Source of the DNA: Priapulus caudatus
Lineage: Eukaryota; Priapulida; Priapulimorpha; Priapulimorphida; Priapulidae
Direction: 5' to 3'
NCBI RefSeq assembly: GCF_000485595.1
Contig: NW_014577253.1
Location: forward strand, 7,199 to 28,439
DNA length: 21,241 nt
Shown here: positions 17,090 to 21,241 of the stretch, in pieces
Position numbering within the stretch: position 1 is the stretch's first letter
Layout: every line of letters starts with the position of its first letter
Made by a program: the position numbers and the translations under genes
Notes under the pieces: model-generated
Told to the model about the DNA's origin: nothing
Database searches by the model: none
Seen by the model: only the letters and a program-made list of their open reading frames with translations

Positions 17090-19083
17090 GTATAACTCAT
17101 ATGGCCTGCTGTCTAAAGCCCGGCGCATGAGAAAGAGTGGCCACCAGTGGCATATGCATCTCGATCTCTGTCTCCAACAGAACAGCGGTATGCTCAAATT
17201 GACAAGGAGGCATTGGCCATTGTCTGGGCATGTGAAAAATTCAGGGAATACCTCATCGGAATCAAGTTTCTGGTCGAGACTGACCATAAGCCGCTTATTC
17301 CCCTGTTGAGCTCTAAGGATATGGATCAATTGCCGCCGAGGATCCAGATTTTCCGCATGCGGTTGATGCGGTATAGCTACATCATTCATGTGCCTGGTAA
17401 GGAGCTACACACTGCTGATGTGCTTTCCCGTGCGCCGGCCTATCCGCCAACACAGAGCGATGGTACGTTGGAACAGGAAACAGATGCGTTTGTGTGCATG
17501 ATCACCGAATCTGTTCCTGCAAAAGATAAACGTTTAGAATACATCCGTGACCACCATCAGGAGGATGACGTATGTTGCGATGTGATCCAGTATGTAGAAG
17601 AAGGATGGCCTGAAAGAAACTGTCTGAAAAGACTCGCGAAACAGTATTGGCCCAATAGGATGGAGCTGACTGTCGTGGATAATCTCCTTCTATGTGGCAC
17701 CAGGATCGTCATCCCTCGCAGTCGAAGATCTGACATCTTAGAGAAGCTGCACGAAGGACATCAAGGCAGGGTTCGCCAAGCTTTTTCATTATAGCATGGC
17801 GGGTGCTGCATTTACGGTCCTAGTTGCAAATTGCCAAAGGCGGTTTGCGTGCTAGGGGGGGGGGTCCGGGGGCTATGATATTTAGAGTGGTGGGTGCATT
17901 TTAGGATGGCGGGGCTCGACGATAGCCTGGCAGCCTGCCAGGCTATAAGTGCTCTTGGAGAACCCTGCAAGGTATAACGAAGTGCCGCGAACTAGCGAAG
18001 CGAGCTGTATGGTGGCCTGGTGTAAGCAGAGATCTGGCAGATCTTGTGGAACGCTGCAGGGAATGCAACCAATCTACCAATAGCAGTGTTGAACCACTCA
18101 TTCCCTCAGCAATGCCAGATAGGCCATGGCAGAGTTGCCACGGACTTGTTTGAACTAAAGAAGAGTAAGTATCTACTTGTGGTAGGCTACTACTCGCGAT
18201 ACATCAAAGTATCTCCGCTGGAGTCAACGTCGTCTCGGGCTGTAATAAACCACATGAAGTCAATCTTCGCCCAGCACGGGATTGCAGAGACTGTCATCTC
18301 AGATAACGGTCCGCAGTACGCTTCACAGGAGTTTGAGCAGTTCAGCCATGAGTTTGGGTTTGCTCACATAACTAGCAGCCCAGGGCATCCATCAGGCAAC
18401 CGTGAGGCAGAGCGCGCAGTGCAAACTGTAAACTCTTATCCGCTGCTGGTGATCCATACATCGCAATGCTCAATTATAGGAATGTGCTTCTCTTGAACGG
18501 GTATAGCCCTGCAGAAGTTTGCATGGCTAGGTCGTTGTGAACTAGGATTCCGGTTGTGCAAAAAGGGTTGTTTGTACAACAGCCAAACACAAGCCAGATT
18601 AGAGAGAGAAAGAGAGAAGAGGCATACAGGGAGAAAACGCAACGCAACTTCTCTCTTCGTAGGAAAGCAAAAGAACTGCCAAGTCTCCAGTCAACAGACG
18701 AAGTCTGGGGGCCTGACAGACAGGAATCTGGCGTGGTGTCAGGAACCGGTGGGCATTCCCGTTCCTATGTGGTCACCACCCCCACTTCCCAGGCACTTAC
18801 GAGGAACAGGGCCCAGCTCAACAAGATTAGCCCGGTAACACCTGGTACCTCGACGCCAGTGATGCTAGATCCTCCGTCACCTGAGTCACCAAGGGTAGCT
18901 CTAACTCCTCCCTCGCCGGTGTTAGAGACAGTTGCTCCTCCGTCACCCGGACAGGGGTTACCAGGTCAGCCAGAACGTCACTCCGATGTAGAGCGCCAGC
19001 ATCTGCGGACCACCAGGAGCGGTCGGGTCGTGAGGTTCCCGTCAAAATACAAGCACTTTCAAGTTTGTCTAATTTACATTTGA
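17090..19083 (+). pseudogene. Ty3/gypsy Pol, 5'-truncated: RT end, RNase H, integrase
   Basis: The copy starts in the last part of the reverse transcriptase (SYGL near 17090). It continues through RNase H (VAYASRSLSPTEQRYAQIDK, then TDHKPL and HVPGKELHTADVLSR), the zinc-binding start of integrase (HEGHQG, then C..C near 18045-18065) and the integrase core (ATDLFEL, SDNGPQY, the catalytic Glu near 18410). It ends in a long Pro-Ser-rich tail (PPSP repeats) closing with TRSGRVV. Breaks are a shift near 17120, a 201-bp insertion at 17767, a small indel near 18135, a gap with frame change near 18430-18450, and a TGA near 18537. No gag, protease or LTR was recognised. It is a dead fragment inserted in the TBCE-like intron. 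Confidence 0.92.
17767..17967. mobile_element. 201-bp inverted-repeat element in gypsy integrase, 5-bp duplication
   Basis: The element begins CAGGGTTCGCCAAG and ends CTTGGAGAACCCTG, which pair at 13 of 14 positions. CAAGG flanks both sides (17762-17766 and 17968-17972). Leaving out the element and one CAAGG makes the integrase frame continuous through its zinc-binding region, which fixes the boundaries independently. Inside are a run of ten G (about 17857-17866), several GGCGGG/GGTGGGTGC motifs and a perfect small hairpin (GCCTGGCAG/CTGCCAGGC near 17925-17943). A 5-bp duplication does not fit hAT (8) or CACTA (3), so the superfamily is left open. Confidence 0.88.
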
Positions 19084-19197
19084 TATGAATTATGTGTTCA
19101 GTCCAGTTATATATATATATATATATGTGACAAAAATTATCAAATATATTTGATATTGAGTTTCTGGATGCATGCGTCAGAAAACTCAACGAAAATT

Positions 19198-19249
19198 CGG
19201 CGCACACGTGAGTATTTTGAAGTATTTAAAATTACTCACGTGTGCGCCG
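19198..19249. repeat. Hairpin with perfect 17-base arms
   Basis: CGGCGCACACGTGAGTA (19198-19214) pairs exactly with 19233-19249 over an 18-base AT-rich loop. Both arms contain CACGTG, the E-box core. No target duplication is visible. Confidence 0.85.
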
Positions 19250-19848
19250 GGCTTATTAATAGTACTAATAAATAACAGCCACGCGCAGAGTGCAGCGCGG
19301 GGGGGGGGCAACGCACGTGCACACTTCTCCGAGTGAGCATATTCTACCCTTGTGCCATGTTCACATGGGAGTCGTGAGTCAGCATTCTCAGTCTTTGCAC
19401 TTATTTTTTACATAGTGCGTAGTTTTACCAACGTGGCTGACCTTGGAATGGCAATATTGTCGAATTACTGATTATATACTATCTGTGACTTCTTTTTGAA
19501 CAACAAATATATCTAGACTTTTGAATAGTTAGATATCACCTTTTTTGTAGCCCTGATCAATATAATTATGCCCTCAAATGTGTGCATGCAGTTACTTATT
19601 GAAACACTAAATAAATATGCGTAATGACACTTAAACAAGTTCTTTTAAGTATTTTGTTAAAACGTTTAAAAAAACGAACATAGAAAAAATTGTGACTTCA
19701 ACAAATTCGATATACGAAGTCGCGATTCTATATACCGTGCTGGTCTAAGAGACTAATCAAGGCACTGTGCACAGAATCATATTTACTGATGATATGTATA
19801 ACCAAACACCCATTTGTGAATTTGTCTGCATCGTGGATAAAATCTTCT

Positions 19849-19896
19849 GATGGGTGAAGGTACCGATGGGTGAAATTACCGATGGGTGAAGGTATA
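19849..19896. repeat. Three tandem 16-bp units
   Basis: GATGGGTGAA starts at 19849, 19865 and 19881, each followed by a variable GGTACC/ATTACC/GGTATA tail, giving an exact 16-base period. Confidence 0.85.
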
Positions 19897-21126
19897 TTAC
19901 CTTACTTGCATTTAGACCCTAAAGATTTTTGGTTTGCAGCAACCCAAAGCAGGGGTTTAGGGATAGGGCATACATAGCCGAATTTTGCGTGTTATTTTTA
20001 TTTATTCGTCGTCCACAATTAATAAATTCAAAAATATTTTGTTTGACAGTTAAATAATGGTTGTAAAATCTCAATTAAGCAAGCCTGCCAGGTGGGACTA
20101 TGCATTTAGCAATGACTCATAAAGCCCCTGACACAAAATATAAACTAGATTTTATTAAAAAAAAAGTTAACTTGCAAGCTTTGCATATTAATATATTTAT
20201 CAATTCAAGGAACAAATATTTGAATAGAATAATGCGAAAAAAAATCATCAAAGACCAATACAATCATATATTGTTTATAGCCTATTAATTGACTATTGTT
20301 ATGTCACAGCTTTTGGTCAGACAATTCCATGCACTCCGAAATTATATATCGTGGCTGCAAGTACTGGCAGGCGAACAGCACAAACGGAAACAACACAGAC
20401 GGGGAGTGCCTATAGGCATGCTGCTACAATATGTTGGGAATAAGTTGAGTTCAGGTTCACGAAGCAACACTCACAGTCAATCTCAATATGCCCATTAACT
20501 GCTCCCTACGCGCGCATGCCCGGCAGCGAAATACATATATCGGCTACAAATTCTCAGGTCATTATGTCCATGGATACGTTAGGTTTGTGGCGTTTACCAG
20601 TTACTCATTGTGCCCTCGGCGACACGTGGCCTTCAGTACTGTTCGTTGGTGTGCGCACTGGTACACAGCCCTGGACAGTATTGAATGTACATTTTCCAAT
20701 ACTTTGAACCATGTTTGTGACAATTTTAAACTAGCACAAGCAAAATCAATGGACTTAATTGTTTACAATACACATATGGAATGATGTGTCCAAGTGGCAC
20801 GTACTAGTTTCGCACGGACACATGCCTAAGCCCAAATAAATGCAATAGGAATTAACACAATGTGTTCGTTTCATGAGTCCATTCGTTACACTTACACCAC
20901 CATAATTACAGTTAGCATCTCTGATGCAGCTGCCTTAAGTCATAAAAATACATTACATTGAGAACAATACACGTGCAAGCATGTCTCATTTAAAGTTCTC
21001 TGTCTTATTATTATTGAGCTTATAAACATACAGTATTCAATTTTAGTGATTACCCTGAAATGTTTAGTGATTACAGTAAGAGCATATTAGCTTCCACAAT
21101 ACAGTTTAATAGGACATCCACCGCAC

Positions 21127-21241
21127 CAGTGGCGTACGCAGGATTTTCGAAAGGGGGGTGTTAGGAGCACGCGAAGGGGGGGTCAGGAGGGCTCTCCCCC
21201 AGAATTTTTTTGAAATTAGCACCCCTTAGATGCGTTTTCTG
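21127..21241. mobile_element. Probable end of a dispersed repeat, cut by window edge
   Basis: From CAGTGGCGTACGCAGGATTT onward the sequence turns G-rich (two GGGGGG runs, then CTCCCCC) in sharp contrast to the AT-rich DNA before it. The CAGTGGCGTA.GCAGGATTTT head is familiar to me from dispersed repeats in invertebrate genomes, probably a DNA transposon end, but the other end is outside the window. Confidence 0.45.

Larger units (their letters stand above)
19084..21126. other. AT-rich DNA with short repeats, no gene recognised
   Basis: This should be TBCE-like intron. It holds an (AT)n run (19108-19126), a hairpin (19198-19249), a G run (about 19300-19308) and a 16-bp triple repeat (19849-19896). 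No TBCE exon was found. Open frames at 20289-20784 on the plus strand overlap in several phases, resemble nothing known and are not called. Confidence 0.55.

Noticed and set aside
20289-20784. Overlapping plus-strand open frames of 62-98 residues
   Set aside because: No family resemblance, no splice or promoter context, and several phases are open at once.
1-21241. CRISPR array, operon or defence island
   Set aside because: The repeats present are minisatellites, hairpins and transposon ends without spacer structure, and the genes are intron-containing animal genes.

Overview
This window is the end of an animal chromosome. It opens with the C-rich strand of a TTAGGG-type telomere and then runs inward through AT-rich, intron-rich DNA. 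Split genes with GT-AG introns, Ty3/gypsy and Harbinger remnants and several short inverted-repeat elements point to a metazoan. The mix fits an invertebrate such as a sponge or cnidarian, but no species can be named from the sequence.

Layout. 1-107 is telomere repeat. 108-3827 is subtelomeric DNA with no recognisable gene and one compound CTA/TAG/TAGCAG satellite. 3828-12008 on the minus strand is an arginase gene spread over at least eight short exons. Their splice phases all agree and together they encode 309 residues plus a stop; the exon for the first ~20-25 residues was not found. Its 2.1-kb fifth visible intron holds a 557-bp foldback element and a minisatellite. 12009-13450 has nothing recognisable. 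13450-15030 is a broken PIF/Harbinger transposase, fused near 15020-15035 to the tail of a gypsy retrotransposon that ends in a 154-bp LTR at 15819. 15955-16080 on the plus strand is a coding exon resembling the start of tubulin-specific chaperone E (TBCE). It is followed by a hAT-like MITE (16269-16614), a GC-rich satellite, and a second 5'-truncated gypsy pol (17090-19083) that itself carries a 201-bp inverted-repeat insertion. 19084-21241 has hairpins and short repeats only, ending in what looks like the edge of another repeat.

The two host genes are head to head: arginase reads toward the telomere, and the TBCE-like gene reads away from it and must continue beyond the window. The transposon debris lies on both sides of the TBCE-like exon. 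I see no defence system, operon or other undescribed multi-gene system. The novelty here is in the small mobile elements, the nested and chimeric insertions, and an odd arginase metal-binding loop.
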